Below are positions 10,817-22,501 of a stretch of 64,000 nt of DNA, piece by piece; position 1 is the first letter of the stretch, and every line of letters begins with the position of its first letter. A program made the translations under genes and the position numbers. Below the pieces are notes generated by a model. It did no database searches and was not told the origin of the DNA. It worked only from the letters and a program-made list of their open reading frames with translations. This DNA is from Takakia lepidozioides (lineage: Eukaryota > Streptophyta > Takakiopsida > Takakiales > Takakiaceae): NCBI GenBank assembly GCA_030704615.1, contig CM060731.1, positions 49,970,001 through 50,034,000 on the forward strand. Direction: 5' to 3'.

Positions 10817-11557
10817 CACTACAAGAGATGAGCGTTTTTAGGACTACGGATTTGGCGGAGTCATAAAAATGGCACTAGGTATACGACTACAGAGCGTTGA
10901 AATGCGTTGCAGTCATAGTTTTATCACTTTATAGTAATGGATATCACTACATGACTCCGGAAAATTAGGGAGCATTGGTCAAACATTGTTGACCATGATG
11001 ACAAGTATGGTTTTATGACTAGTGTGATATGTTTGACTAGACGTGGATGACGTTTCATGGAATCTTGTGACTCCATGACTGAAGATGGTTTTACAACTCT
11101 ATTTATACGACTACATCCCTACACGTGTCATTTTGAAAGCACATACGTGAATGTATTCATCCATTGGATGAGTTTATCCATCGATGACATGGCATGTAAA
11201 CTTATGAGTCCCTTACTGCAAATTGTTTCATAACTCTATATATATGACTACATCACTACACATGTCATTTAAAAGGCATATACATTAATGAATTCATTCA
11301 ATGGATGGGTTCATCCATCCGCCTATACGGTGTGTCGATTTGATATCTGTTCAATAAATTGGACCTGGATGGACGTGGCTTAACAAGGATCGCAAGATAT
11401 ATGAGATTAAAATATGTGGTTGTACAAGGTTAGATCATGTGATGGAAATTATTTTGAATCGTTAGATTTTACAGGATCTAACGGTCTAGATTGTTTAAGA
11501 TCTAACGGTTTAAGATTACACAGCCGAACTTTACACCGGGCTGGGACTTAGGCTTTT

Positions 11558-11690
11558 TTGTCTCCTGCATTTCACCATCTATTTGATGTTGTGTCATGGA
11601 ACGCGATGATCGGAGGATATGCAGGGGCGTGGGATGGAGGCTTTGCAGACCTTCCTACTCTTGAGCAAATGATGCAAGAAGGAGAAGAGG
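11558..11690 (+). pseudogene. PPR fragment inside the CACTA element
   Basis: FDVVSWNAMIGGYAGAWDGG followed by LEQMMQEGE matches the junction of consecutive PPR repeats with a small deletion. The following residues (about 11690-11760) are low-complexity Glu/Arg and not PPR. Confidence 0.65.
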
Positions 11691-12681
11691 AGGAAGAGAG
11701 GAGACGAGGAGAAGATCCCAACATTCTTGTGAGCTCGCCGTTTTTGGGAGAGACGAGACGAGGAGACGCTCGCCGTTCTTGGGAGAGTCAGCTTGGTCTT
11801 AGCAGGCTGTGTTTCAATCTCTGCCTGCTCAGCTGCACCGTGGTGGTTCGATCTCACATACCAATCCAACATTACCTGACTACATATACAAGCAGCACAC
11901 ACAAGGGGTCCTTTTGGGCTGATGGTCGGTCAAATCCTCTATGGGTCATGATACAAGGTAAAGGACAATGTGGTGAGGATACCTTCTTCTTTGACCTATT
12001 TCAGCCTGTTTTGCTCTGTTTGGCAGCATGAAAGTATCCAAAAACAGGTAATAGAGATGAGGAGAAGCTTTGGAATGAACACTTTTCCGACCCCAGTCAA
12101 TGGCGAGACAATGGAGACAAAAAGGAGAATGCATGTTGGACTACACTAGAGAGAAGTAGATGCAATTTAGAATTAGAACTATTGTAATAATTAGGGTTGG
12201 GGTTTGCTGGAAGAACTTCACGCCGTCAGTGTCAGCTGCTAGCAGCAAGTATTCATGATTTGTACACAGACAAGGGTAGCTAAAGGACCAGGGCTAGAGG
12301 TCCAGGTTCATCCAAGAGGGCCGGATTTCAAACACAAGATTAGTTCTGATTCCCCGTGGATCAATAGCTACAAGAAATCTGCTAATGAGAAAATGGTATG
12401 CTAATGAAAGCACGTTTTTCAACACATTTCACCCTGTTTTTCTCTCTTATCAGAATCGGCCCTAAATTTCCATGTTGAATTCTGCAAGTTAGTTGGTTTA
12501 GTGAACCTGGGATAGTTTGGAGTGACTTTGATATGATATTGCCAATGTGACAACAGGAAAGTATCCAAAAGAGGTAACAGAGATGAGGAGAAGCTTTGGA
12601 ATGAATACTTTTCTGACCCCAGTCAATGGTGGGACAACCAAGGCAAAAATGTGAATACCTGTCAGATTACCAGATGTCATT

Positions 12682-13063
12682 TTGAACACTGCCCCTGCCT
12701 TGGTGGACATGTATGTCAAATGTGGGTGCATCGAGGATGCAAAGGGAGTGTTCAACACTATGGCTGAACGAGATGTGGTGTCATGGAGTGCGATGTTTGC
12801 AGGGTATGCACAACAGGGGCGTGGGATGGAGGCTTTGGAGACCTATGAGCAAATTATGAGGGAAAGGATACTGAAGCCCGACCACATAACGTGTGTATGT
12901 GTTTGCAATGCGTGTGCAAGCCTGGCAGCCCTGGAAAAGGGCAGAAGGTCTATGGTTGCATCGTCAAAGCTGCAAATGTACCAGATGTCATTTTGAACAC
13001 TCCCCTGGTGGACAATATGTATGCCAAATGTAGGTGTAGCAAGGATGACTCTCTCTCTCTCTC
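12682..13063 (+). pseudogene. PPR fragments inside the CACTA element
   Basis: ALVDMYVKCGCIEDAKGVFN and then AERDVVSWSAMFAGYAQQGR, MEALETYEQIM and CNACASLAALEKGR form about two plant P-L-S PPR repeats. A frameshift near 12940 moves the next repeat (VPDVILNTPLVDNMYAKC) to another frame, and it runs into a (CTCTCC)n microsatellite at about 13047. It is a captured or relic piece of a host organelle RNA-factor gene, not a working gene. Confidence 0.82.
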
Positions 13064-13102
13064 CCTCTCTCTCCCTCTCTCTCCCTCTCTCTCCCTCTCT
13101 CC
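13047..13102 (+). repeat. (CTCTCC)n microsatellite
   Basis: CTCT/CTCC units run uninterrupted directly after the PPR fragment. A second CT run lies at 14686-14708. Confidence 0.9.
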
Positions 13103-14999
13103 AACTACTTGTTTGGGATTATCAATTTTTTTCCATAATACTTATTTTGGAAATACTATATATTTTTAATCCCAATTTTTAAGGTTTCATCCATACTGAA
13201 TGAAATTTCTGTTATAACCATAACTGGATGATTTATAGGCAGATATGCATTTCAATGCATTTTAGGTTTATGCTCCTTTGATTTAAACCTATTGAATGCC
13301 CATTTTTCATCCTGGTCTGATACCATCCATACCGGATGGTGGATGAAATCGCGGGTGGTTTTCCTTTAAGTGTCTCTCTGCCCTAGACACAACACGATAT
13401 CGTGCGTGTTTTTTTTCTCTGGAAGAGGGCGATGGCGGACGAATGCTCGATGGCGGCTGAATGCCCGAGTAGCAAGATCCGAACGGGTGTGTTCTTGTTT
13501 TTTGAACGCGTGATGACGGCAGACACTTTCATCTCCCGCGATGGCAAATGACATACTGTTATGTTTGCCTACGTTTTTTCCTCATTGATGAAGCAGCGGC
13601 GGTTATGGAGGTGGGGAAGCGGCCTGTATTACAAGATACAACTTGTCCTCAACTCTCATCCCGTTGCATTTTGTTGTGCTCGTTCAAATTCAGATGATGA
13701 ACACTGCAACGTCCTACTCCACAAAAGATTGAGGTTCTTTGTGGTGTCACATCTATGCTTTCTTCTGCTGGTTCTGTGATCTTTGCATGCTTTATGGCTC
13801 ATACCTGACATGGATAGCAACTGTGAAATCCTGTAATTCACCTCGCGCATCCTCACTAACGCACAAAACATTTTTTGTGTTTGTTTTTGGGACGGGCGCA
13901 GGTGAGGGATTTCACTTGGCATGAACTCTTTGGCTTGCAGATGATCTGGTTACTGCAGGAGGGATAAGATATGCTGCAAGCTGCCGTTGTTGCAATTTTC
14001 TGCTTCAAAGCTGCTTCAAAGGGGATATGCCTTAAACCTTTACTTTGATTTCTGGTTCTTGGTAACCAAATCTGTTAAGTCAGGGAAGTAAATGGGCTGG
14101 GCCTCCTAGAAATCAGACCTTATTGTGAAGGTTCGGGCTGGTTGTGATGACAAGGGTTTGGTGATGCAAGTGTGACATTGGATGCATTTTTCCAGACCTG
14201 TTTTTTGGCCTTTTGGAGAGTCAGACACTGTTGTTTATGCCTCACCAGTTTAGAATGTATTAAGTAAGGCATTGGGTAAGCCTTTTTAAGAACACATACA
14301 TTCTTTCAGGCTCCCCCATGGACATTATAACCTGATTACAGACTGGTATTTTTGAGGATCTCTCTAAAACTTGGCAGAGTGACTGGATAAGGCCCTGGGA
14401 TACATACCATAGCCCTGCATCTACTTATGGAAGTACAATCAGTTCAGCTTGTGCTTTTAGGAACATACAAGTCTTTTAAAGCTGTAATAGGGAATTGTTT
14501 TCATCAAAGCTCTCACTCTTAGGCCTGCTGGAATGGTTTTCTCAAAGACCTGTTGAGCTTACAACATACTTGTTTAAGCTATTTGAACCCAAGAATTACC
14601 AAGCTAGTATTTTTAAAGGGCTTTTTTGATTACGAACTGTATTCTTAAGCTCCCCCCAGAGATTGGGAATGTGACATGGTAATGACTCTCTCTCTCTCTC
14701 TCTCTCCTCCTCTGATATATGATACATATATACATGATTTGTGCAGAGGCATGGATAGCTGAAGGAGCAGGGATAGAGTGCATGGGTCCAGATTCATCCA
14801 AGAGGGCCGGATTTCAATCTCCAGATTACATATGATTCCCTGTGGAAGGATAGCTACAAGAAACCTACATGGATAGATGATCAATTGGTTGGTCTTGAGC
14901 TGAAGAGCACGACCCCTGCAGGGATGTCTCTCCATCTGTAGATCTTTTAGGAAGTGGAAGGCTAGGCCTAGGGCCCAGCTTTCTTATGACATTGTTAGC

Positions 15000-15330
15000 T
15001 GATTTTCAGTTCTTCTCCTTAGCTCGGTGCCTTTCTGTTTCCAAGTTATGGCAGTAGTTTCTGGCTGCAGTCTCTTTTCCTGCTAGACTCTTTAGCTCTA
15101 TGCAGACCCCCTTCTTTGCTTGCCTTCCTTCTTACTACTCTTTCTTGTCTTGGTACGCGAAGCTGTGTCTTCCTCTTTCAGCCTCTATGGCACTCTATCC
15201 AGAGGTTATTTTTCCTCTTTGTATCCAAGGACATTTTATGTCCATTACCTATAAAGTTCTAGAGGCCACTGTCCCCCACTGTCCCTCTTTGTTAACCAAA
15301 AAAATAAAAAAATAAAAAACAACAACAATG
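15000..15330 (+). mobile_element. 5'-truncated LINE tail inside the CACTA element
   Basis: TTTTTCCTCTTTGTATCCAA, then GAGGCCACTGTCCCCC and an A-rich end (AAAATAAAAAAATAAAAAAC) follow the same order of blocks as the LINE ends at 4860-5098 and 46140-46218. No RT coding part is present. Confidence 0.5.
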
Positions 15331-15846
15331 GCTTCCATTCTATTTTCCTAGAAACCTAATGAGAATTTAAATCAATTAGTAATCTAAATATTATAATTGT
15401 ATGATTTAATTTATTAAATTAAAATATTATTAAAAAACCTCTTTAGTCATGAAGTTATATACTCATGACTACATCATGGCAACGTGGCATTATATGATAC
15501 GATATTCTTTCCCACGTGTGGGTCATATATGTTGTCCATGTGGACACGTGTCACATCCGGAGTGCTACATATGTCTCTCTGACGCCTCTCCAATGGAGTT
15601 ATACTTTGTAGACATGTAGTCATATAGTTAGTCATATATAAATCATATAGTTGTGACTACATCCTCTCTACAGCATGACTCCAGGTGCCACGCACGCAGT
15701 CACGGCTATGACTTGCAAAACGCAGTCCTAAAGACTAGTCGCTATGACAGGGCTTTTTTCACTGCACAGTGATATAGTCATGAACGCATATAGGACTGAA
15801 AAAATAGTCATATGTGCAGTCATAAAAACGCTCATCTGTTGTAGTG

Positions 15847-16453
15847 CTATGCAGTGGGTGTGGCTTCAAAATTCAGTGAAAGGCCTCGCCGAGCTCACTG
15901 CAATGCTGTCTCGAGGATCCTGAAATATTTACGTGGCCATCCCAACTGGGCGATCACTTATAGGGCCTCTGATTCTCCTCGCATCTTGACGGCTTACTGT
16001 GATAGTGACTATGCTGCGGATATTGATGATCGGAAGTCTCGATCGGGAGTGGTTCTCTTCCTTAAGAATGGACCGGTTGCCTGGGCTAGTCGAAAGCAAC
16101 CATGTACATCCAGCAGTACAACTGAATCGGAACATATTGCTGGAGCTCTTGCCACTAAGGAGATTGTGTGGTATCGTCGCTTGCTGAGCAGCATTGGTTA
16201 TCCCCAGCCCGAGCCAACTAGTCTGATGAGTGACAGCCAATCATGCATTCGTCTTGTGAAGAATCTTGAGTTTCATCGCAGGACCAAGCATATTGACGTT
16301 GCTTTTCATATCATTCGTGAAAAGCATGAGAAATGCCAGATTCATGTCACGTACATTCATACTGAGGATCAGATTGCTGATGTGCTTACCAAGCCTCTGC
16401 CCACCGAGAAGTTCCAGTACATGCGTGCACTCCTCGGCCTTATTGCTGTATGA
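15847..16453 (+). pseudogene. copia-2 RNase H, resuming after the CACTA insertion
   Basis: The first codons continue the RT thumb exactly where it stopped at 10816, once one CTA copy is ignored. The RNase H core follows: Asp in TAYCDSDYA, Glu in TTESEH and Asp in MSDSQSC, then DVLTKPLP near the C-terminus and a stop at 16451. The triad is intact. RNase H removes the RNA strand during cDNA synthesis. Confidence 0.92.
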
Positions 16454-16486
16454 AGATTTTAGCTAACGAAGACTACCCCATCTGTC

Positions 16487-16495
16487 AAGTGGGAG
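16487..16495 (+). promoter_or_regulatory. Polypurine tract of copia-2
   Basis: AAGTGGGAG abuts the 3' LTR, the usual copia plus-strand primer. Confidence 0.85.
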
Positions 16496-16760
16496 TTTTG
16501 GATTTTCTCACGACATCCGGACAGTTTCTTGGCATATAAATAACTAGTTACTCACTAATCACTTGTAACCAACCACAAGGCAGTTAGGCTAGTACATAGT
16601 CTGGTAGTCATGTTGTCATACTCTCTCTCTTTGACGATGTTCTGCGATTAGCATAATTTGCAGATAGCTTAGAAGTTGCTCAGCCTGTGCTTGCGTGAAC
16701 AGTAGATTGTTTGTTGTAGCTTTTGGGTTATGAGCTTGACCTGATTTAGCACAAACAAAA
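16496..16760 (+). repeat. 3' LTR of copia-2
   Basis: TTTTGGATTTTCTCACGACA to CACAAACAAAA. It matches 6543-6865 apart from one internal deletion of about 60 bases, a GTA insertion near 16611 and a few substitutions. GTATG follows at 16761-16765 and repeats 6538-6542. Confidence 0.88.
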
Positions 16761-16765
16761 GTATG

Positions 16766-18330
16766 ATGATTATTGTACGCCATACCTTCTACCCCTATTG
16801 TATCTTTACACATACCCATGCTAGCTTGGGTTCATCAATCCTCAATACGGGCCTCAAGCGGGGTATGAAAGTAATTCATACTTAGACCGGTATGGTAGGT
16901 AGGGGGTAGGTCCAGTGTTCAAAACCCGGGTCCATGGTATAGCCGGGGTATATGCCCCAAGACATACCCAACTGGTATGTTCTACAATACCCTTACTCAT
17001 ACCAGTGCACATACCCCGGCCTATTGGCACATACCAGTACAACATTGGTTCATACTTTTATTTTTTATAAACTTTATTCCCCTAAAACCTTAATATATCC
17101 ATGTTTGAAGCTTGTTAAGAAAGCAAATTCCTATTTTGGAATACAATGCATTCAAGGTTGGGATATTTGATTGAAAGTTTTTATAGAACCTCGTAGACAA
17201 ACTGTCTCTTCCATATTAGTTTCTCATTGAAACTTTTGTCCACCTCATATCCATGTTTGAAGCCCAAGCCCCGTTTTTTCTTTTCTTTTCCTCCCATTTC
17301 TAAAATTTTCAGTTTTGGGGTACAATAGAGTGCAGACGTGGCCAGGTCATTTGATCCCAACATGTATAAGATTGATTTAGCTCATTAAAAAAATTGCTTA
17401 GTACTACTTGCAATTTTGTAGGAAAATTCCTAAGCACTTTTCAGCCTCTTTTTACATTGAATAATATTTATTTATTTTTGGCTAGTACTAAGCTTTTGGG
17501 AAGTCTATAGACAGGTTGCGATATTTAATTGAGAGATTTTATATGTCTTAGTTACTCTTGTAAATTTGTTTGTCATTGTACAATGTATGGTACCAAATTT
17601 GCTTACCCTAAATCCTAGTATGCCACCCTAAAAAATAGGGTTTAGAACAAGCAAAAGTATGAATGATACCAATAATGGGATAGTGTTTAGGATAATACAA
17701 AATTTCATTTAAATATTCCAACCATTCTAGTATGCAACCCCAAAGTTAGAAAAGAAATTTTTAAGTGAATTTCAAACTTTACAAAGATACTTTTGGGGTA
17801 CTTGGCTTAGGGTATTAAGCTAAAGTATAGGTAAGAAACAAATATTAAAGAGTGTTTAGGATCTACAAAAAACTCATGTAAAAATCCAGACCACTTTACT
17901 TTATTATAAAGCGAGTCAATGGGGGAAAAAAATTTAATGAGCTTTAAACAATAAAAAAATGATACCCTAAAACGTAGTTTCTACGTTTGAAGCTCATTGA
18001 TTAATATATGTATGATAGAGTTCTCGGGATATTTACTTGGAAATTCTTATATGTTCTAAACACTTTTCCAATTTTTTTTTGTACTTGATAGTACTTTTAC
18101 TTATCCGAACCCCTATCCCCTAAATCTCATTCAAATATTTGAAGTTCATTCAAATCATTTTTCCAGCTTTGGGTATAGTACAATTATGGTTAAAATATTA
18201 CTTGATTGAATGTTTTTATAGGTCATAAACTTTCCTACATATTTTGTGTGATTCATACTTATATTTTTTCTACAACTTTATGCCCCTAAAACCGGCTCTC
18301 ATTTTAGATTAATTGGGTCTTTAAGTCTCA
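16766..18330. repeat. AT-rich interval of degenerate repeats, no gene
   Basis: Related blocks recur: GGGATATTTGATTGAAAGTT at 17158, GATATTTAATTGAGAGATTT near 17518, GGGATATTTACTTGGAAATT near 18025 and ATTACTTGATTGAATGTTTT near 18194. CCATGTTTGAAGC occurs at about 17097 and 17250. TTTATTCCCCTAAAACC (17082) and TTTATGCCCCTAAAACC (18278) bracket the interval. ATACC-rich words fill 16860-17045. It looks like a strongly decayed satellite or an old element. Confidence 0.45.
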
Positions 18331-18578
18331 CGTGTGTGCCAGGCAGCGCACGGACGCAGGCAGCGCACGGACGCACGAACATCGGGTCGCCCCCAACTTT
18401 GTCCGCGACTGGGTTTGCTCGCGTCCAACGGGGGGTCTGTTGGCATCCAATGGGTCTGCTCGCGGGTCTGGGTCTGCTGGCGTCCAATGTAGGGGCGGCA
18501 GACCGCCCCGCCCTCGGGGCTTAGAAACTTTTCCGGGGAAACTCGTCCGTAAAAAGAATCATTATTAATGCACTGCAG

Positions 18579-18650
18579 CGCCAATCGGATTTGAACCCAC
18601 AACCTCATGGACACCATTTGAAGCGCCCAACCACCACACTATCAGCTATT
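18579..18650 (-). repeat. tRNA-like segment, probably a SINE head or tRNA relic
   Basis: On the minus strand an A-box-like TAGTGTGGTGGTTGGGC is followed about 35 bases later by a B box, GGTTCAAATCC (18587-18597). The outer 7-base arms do not pair well, so it is not a sound tRNA gene. Confidence 0.5.
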
Positions 18651-18683
18651 TGTTGCCATACCACCAGTTTTTTTGTCTCTTAT

Positions 18684-18720
18684 ACTAGACTAGGGCTTCG
18701 CGTTGCTCCGCACTACTATC
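18684..18720 (-). repeat. Candidate Helitron 3' terminus
   Basis: Read on the minus strand, GTGCGGAGCAACGCGAAGCC is followed by two CTAGT words (ends at 18689 and 18684). A short GC-rich hairpin a few bases before CTAGT is typical of Helitron 3' ends. It lies 0.5 kb beyond the last Helitron coding sequence. The stem is short, so the call is tentative. Confidence 0.42.
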
Positions 18721-19215
18721 GACGACTTCTGAGAACTACGTGCAATTGGCACAAAAAGGGGTGGGTCATTGCCACGCATACAGTGATTCTTTTGATAATT
18801 GGAAATATATACTATGCAAAAAACATGAAGAACTATGCAAAAGTAAAACCGTCATAGGCATACCCCTATCTATGCCCAAGAAGTGAGGGGGGGTTGAACC
18901 CCCTTTTCTGCCCGGTATGCAGACACCTCCCCCTCCCATTTCCTCCGTCCGTCCGTCCCTCCCCAAGTCCCTCCCCAAGCATCAGACATCACATCAAATA
19001 ACCACCCCATGTAGCTGCACTGATCGCCCTCCCGAAATAAGGAAAGAAAAAAAAACATACAGAAAAATTGAGAAACCCAAGCCCTCCATAGCTTCCCGAC
19101 ACTGAGCCTTGAAGGAAACAACAAATACCGACGCATACACCTATGGCACTCCCAACATCGGGCTGGATCCCACGCAATAGCAAACCAGCACCATGTACAC
19201 TACACCATTTTAAAT

Positions 19216-19650
19216 TTAATGTTGTTTTGGAAATGGCTCAATTCTTCGATTGTTTATGCAATCTCTCAAGTGGGTTCTCATGGTGGTTGTTGCGTATCGG
19301 GAATGTGCGGGGTTTAATCCAAATGCTATATCCGTGGCATAAGCTATTGCAAATACGCCACAGGATGAACCGTCAGTCTGTTGCATGACATCGGCATAGA
19401 TATAATTGAATTGTGGGGCTGGGATTAATTTCGCGAGATGTTGTTCTATTTCGCTCGGTAGCCGCTTACCCGCGGGCATGCTGGAATCAAACACCGTACA
19501 TTGACAATTTGTTTCGTTCGGATTTATCATTGTTAGAATCCAATGGTTGTTGTTGACGAACACGTGCTGCAAACATTTCTTGGTGTATTTCGTTCTGCCT
19601 AGTAGAGTCGAATACGCATGTTGTTGGTAGTTTTGTGTTTCCAGTTCCTA
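19216..19650 (-). pseudogene. Ulp1-like (C48) cysteine protease domain at the C-terminus of the Helitron protein
   Basis: The frame holds the His motif NNNHWILTM, the Asp in TVFDSSMP, and the Gln/Cys motif MQQTDGSSCGVFAIAYATD. Together these form the His-Asp-Gln-Cys set of Ulp1/SENP proteases, which cleave SUMO-like proteins. Upstream residues on the same strand (LLGRTKYTKKCLQ, near 19570-19610) extend the fold. The preceding helicase frame ends with IILDDNMM, which resembles the usual start of a Ulp1 domain, so the protease was probably fused to the helicase before a frameshift near 19690. All four catalytic residues remain. Confidence 0.72.
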
Positions 19651-19687
19651 ATCAAATAGCATTTACATCCCGGCCGCCAAATGCTAG

Positions 19688-22496
19688 TCACACAACCATC
19701 ATATTGTCATCCAAGATGATTTGTTTGTCGTGCGCTGTCAATAGGAGATCTTCGTGCCAATATGTTTCTTGACGGACATCTGTGTCGGAGTGTTCGTCTT
19801 CGGAATCGATTTCTATGATTTCGAACGGTGTGGGAGCTAATTCTAAGCAAGTTTGGTTTTCATTTGATTCTATCGGTGTGGGATGTTCGGCTTCAGAATT
19901 GGTTAGCATTTTTAATTCTCCGAATGTGTGTCTTGGTTGGAGCGTTTTGGCGGCAAGGTTTGTATTCACCGTGTTGATGTGTTCCGTGGTCTTGTGTGAT
20001 TTTTGTTTTTGGACATTACAATCGGCTTGTGGAGCCATGAACTCTAGTGAGCCTGTCTTGAATTTGGCTCCTTGGATGTCTTCGAACTTAATGTCCCAAA
20101 GTATTACTAGTCCTTGTAGGGAACGCAAACGAGACAGTGTGACGTAAATGTTGTGCATGTTCAAGGGGTGTCCATCTGGTGGTTTTTGCAAGTCGATGAT
20201 TATCCTGTCGAAAGTTTTGCCTTGGCCTTTGTAGTCGGTTAGGCAGTATGCGGGTATCAGAGGCAATTGACGTCTGCTGATTTTGAATTTCTTTGGTTTT
20301 TTGAGTTCATCCTCCGTGTGGTGAAAATCGAACGTTCTTGAAACGGGTGTGATGGGCACTACGTTTTCTGAGAGATTTTCTAAATTTATGCTGCTCAATG
20401 TTTGGTGTTGACTGATGAATTCCCCGAAGTCGATTAATACGTGATTTGGCGGGTGCATTAAATTATCTTCCCGTATGATCCAATCATCTTCTGTTGTCGA
20501 GATCCCCACTATTTGTCCGACTGCACCGTTTACAAGCCCCAATCTAGGATACAAATTGTCGGTTAGCATGATTGTCATTCCTTTGTACAATCTCAAAAAT
20601 GGAAGAAGGTTGTGGCTTCTATTCCCAGGTACGGTTTGTCAGATTGAGAATTGGAACTCGTCGCGGAGTGCATGTTTTTTGTAGGTGTCTGTGGCTACTA
20701 TGGTGTAGGACGCGTGGTTAGATTTACGTGTGTAGTATTATATCATTTGGTGATTGATGGCGTTCTTTAACTGGTTTCGAGGTACAATGTACGTTGCTTT
20801 ATCCCATGGTTCGTTGAAGAGGTTGATTTTCAGGTTCGACATGAATCTTGTCTGTAATAGTTCGAAGTCTGTTTGGGTGAAGTTGTCTTCACGTAGATTC
20901 TGTAGCAATTTCGCATATTGTAGATCGTGGGCTTGTCTCATTTGCTGGGTCAAAATGATTGTGTTAGGCCGTATGTAATTTTCCCATAGGCTCTTGCCTA
21001 TAATCTTTTTTTGTGTGTATTTTGTGAATGTGAATATGGGTTGTATGTTCGTTGAATATAGAGGCGCGTCAGTGACTGGTGGAAAGTGCATGAAATCGCC
21101 CATGAACATTATGTTGAGTCCTCCGAATGGTAACATGTTCGATTTGAATTTTTGTAACTTCAGATGGATATCGGCGATCATGTTGCATCCAACCATAGAT
21201 ACTTCGTCTATAATCAAATAGTCTGTCCTGGACCATTCGTTTATGAATTTTTTTTGTGTCGGATTCGTTGACTCTCTGGCTGATTTTCAGTCCCAATAGA
21301 GCGTGGATGGTTGATCCCCCTATAAGGGTTGCAACGTTTGCTGTGTAGGCACCGATTTTCAGTATTTTGGGTCTCTTGGTTTTTATGAAGTACGTTTGGA
21401 TTGCTTTAATTATTTCTGTCTTTCCCGTTCCGGCAGCACCTCCCACGTACATTAATGTTTGTTTTCTTCCATCGAGATGGTGATTTTGTGGATCTATGAA
21501 ACGCTCAAATGTTGATTCTTGCGAAGTGTTGAGCTTGTATTTTTTTATTACAAAATATTTAGCTATTTGATGTTGATCTCCATTGTGCACGATATCAGGA
21601 TCTACATCGTAATTGTCGTCATTTGTGATATCCATTGATTCAGTTTTTGGAATTTCTCTCAATTCTGGATTTTTGTGTTGGAGGTTAATGTTTTTGGATG
21701 AATGAGTTGCATTTGCAAACTCGTAGAGGTCGTTGTCAATGCCGGTGGGCATATTTTTGGATTCGCGTAATATTTTCAACCATTTATTGATTTGGGTTCT
21801 ATTTGATTTTTTTGTTTCAATTTGGATCATTCTTATTTTTGGTGCGGTATGGTGTTGTGGTGATATTGTCCCGTTGGCATCCGTAACGAGCTTGTTGGTA
21901 ACCTCAGTCACATATTGATTTTCGCTTGTATTGCACATGAGATATTCGATTTGTAATTTCTGGCCTTTTGTGACTATGTCTTTTGTATGTTGTTGCGACG
22001 CTGAATTGTCGTCCACATATATATCGTCGTCATCGTCATCGTGCATTTCGTCTGGCATCTCATTGTATAAGGGGTCGATGTTGATGTCTTCTGGATTCTC
22101 GTCATCATCTGGATTTTCGTTCTTCAGTAACAGTCTGTCGGAGTCTCGTGATTCTTTGCATTCATGGAGCATGTCGATATTTGCGATGATTTTCCTGTTG
22201 AATTCCGAACATATTGGATATAGTTCGTCGAAAGTGTCTTCCCAACTTTGTTGTGATCTTGGCTTTAAGTTGTGGATAGATCTCCATGGCATGAACAGAA
22301 TACAAATAGCGCGAGCGTACGTTGCCGCATCATTTATTTTTTAAGGTATTTTGTAACCTTGTATTACCGGCCCTTTGGTTACCTGTGATTCGTATACACT
22401 GTGGGTGTCACTTTGCGGCAGCAGCCCGGTTTCGTCGTCGAAATGCGTTTCTTCAACCAATACAGCGGGAAATCCGTATCTACAATTCTTTTTTAA
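19688..22496 (-). pseudogene. Helitron PIF1-type helicase, interrupted
   Basis: Helicase motifs run in order: Walker A GGAAGTGKTEIIKA (about 21420-21460), Walker B MIIDEVSMV with GDFMHFPPV (21110-21217), LTQQMRQ (motif III/IV region), then the C-terminal AYCLTDYKGQGKTFDRIIID and NIYVTLSRLRSLQGL in 19688-20596. The N-terminal linker (21500-22292) is acidic and repetitive in Asp. Conserved entry residues NCRYGFP and VEETHFDDETGLL lie at about 22400-22480. There is a frameshift near 21220, in-frame stops near 20738 and 20640, and a frameshift near 19690. The 5' half continues at 35013 beyond the inserted gypsy element. Confidence 0.88.
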
Positions 22497-22501
22497 AACA
22501 T
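22497..22501 (+). repeat. Target-site duplication AACAT (left) of gypsy-1
   Basis: AACAT at 22497-22501 and again at 35008-35012 flank the two LTR ends exactly. Confidence 0.92.

Larger units (their letters stand above)
10817..15846. mobile_element. Non-autonomous CACTA (En/Spm-type) DNA transposon carrying gene fragments
   Basis: The ends match over 28 bases with two differences: the left starts CACTACAAGAGATGAGCG and the right end is its reverse complement (15819-15846). CTA is duplicated on both sides. Both subterminal regions are crowded with short TGACTACAT- and AGTCATA-type words in both orientations, as expected of CACTA transposase-binding arrays. No transposase ORF is recognisable. 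The interior holds PPR fragments, internal duplications, CT microsatellites and a LINE tail. The element interrupts the copia-2 RT and is therefore younger than copia-2. Confidence 0.92.
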
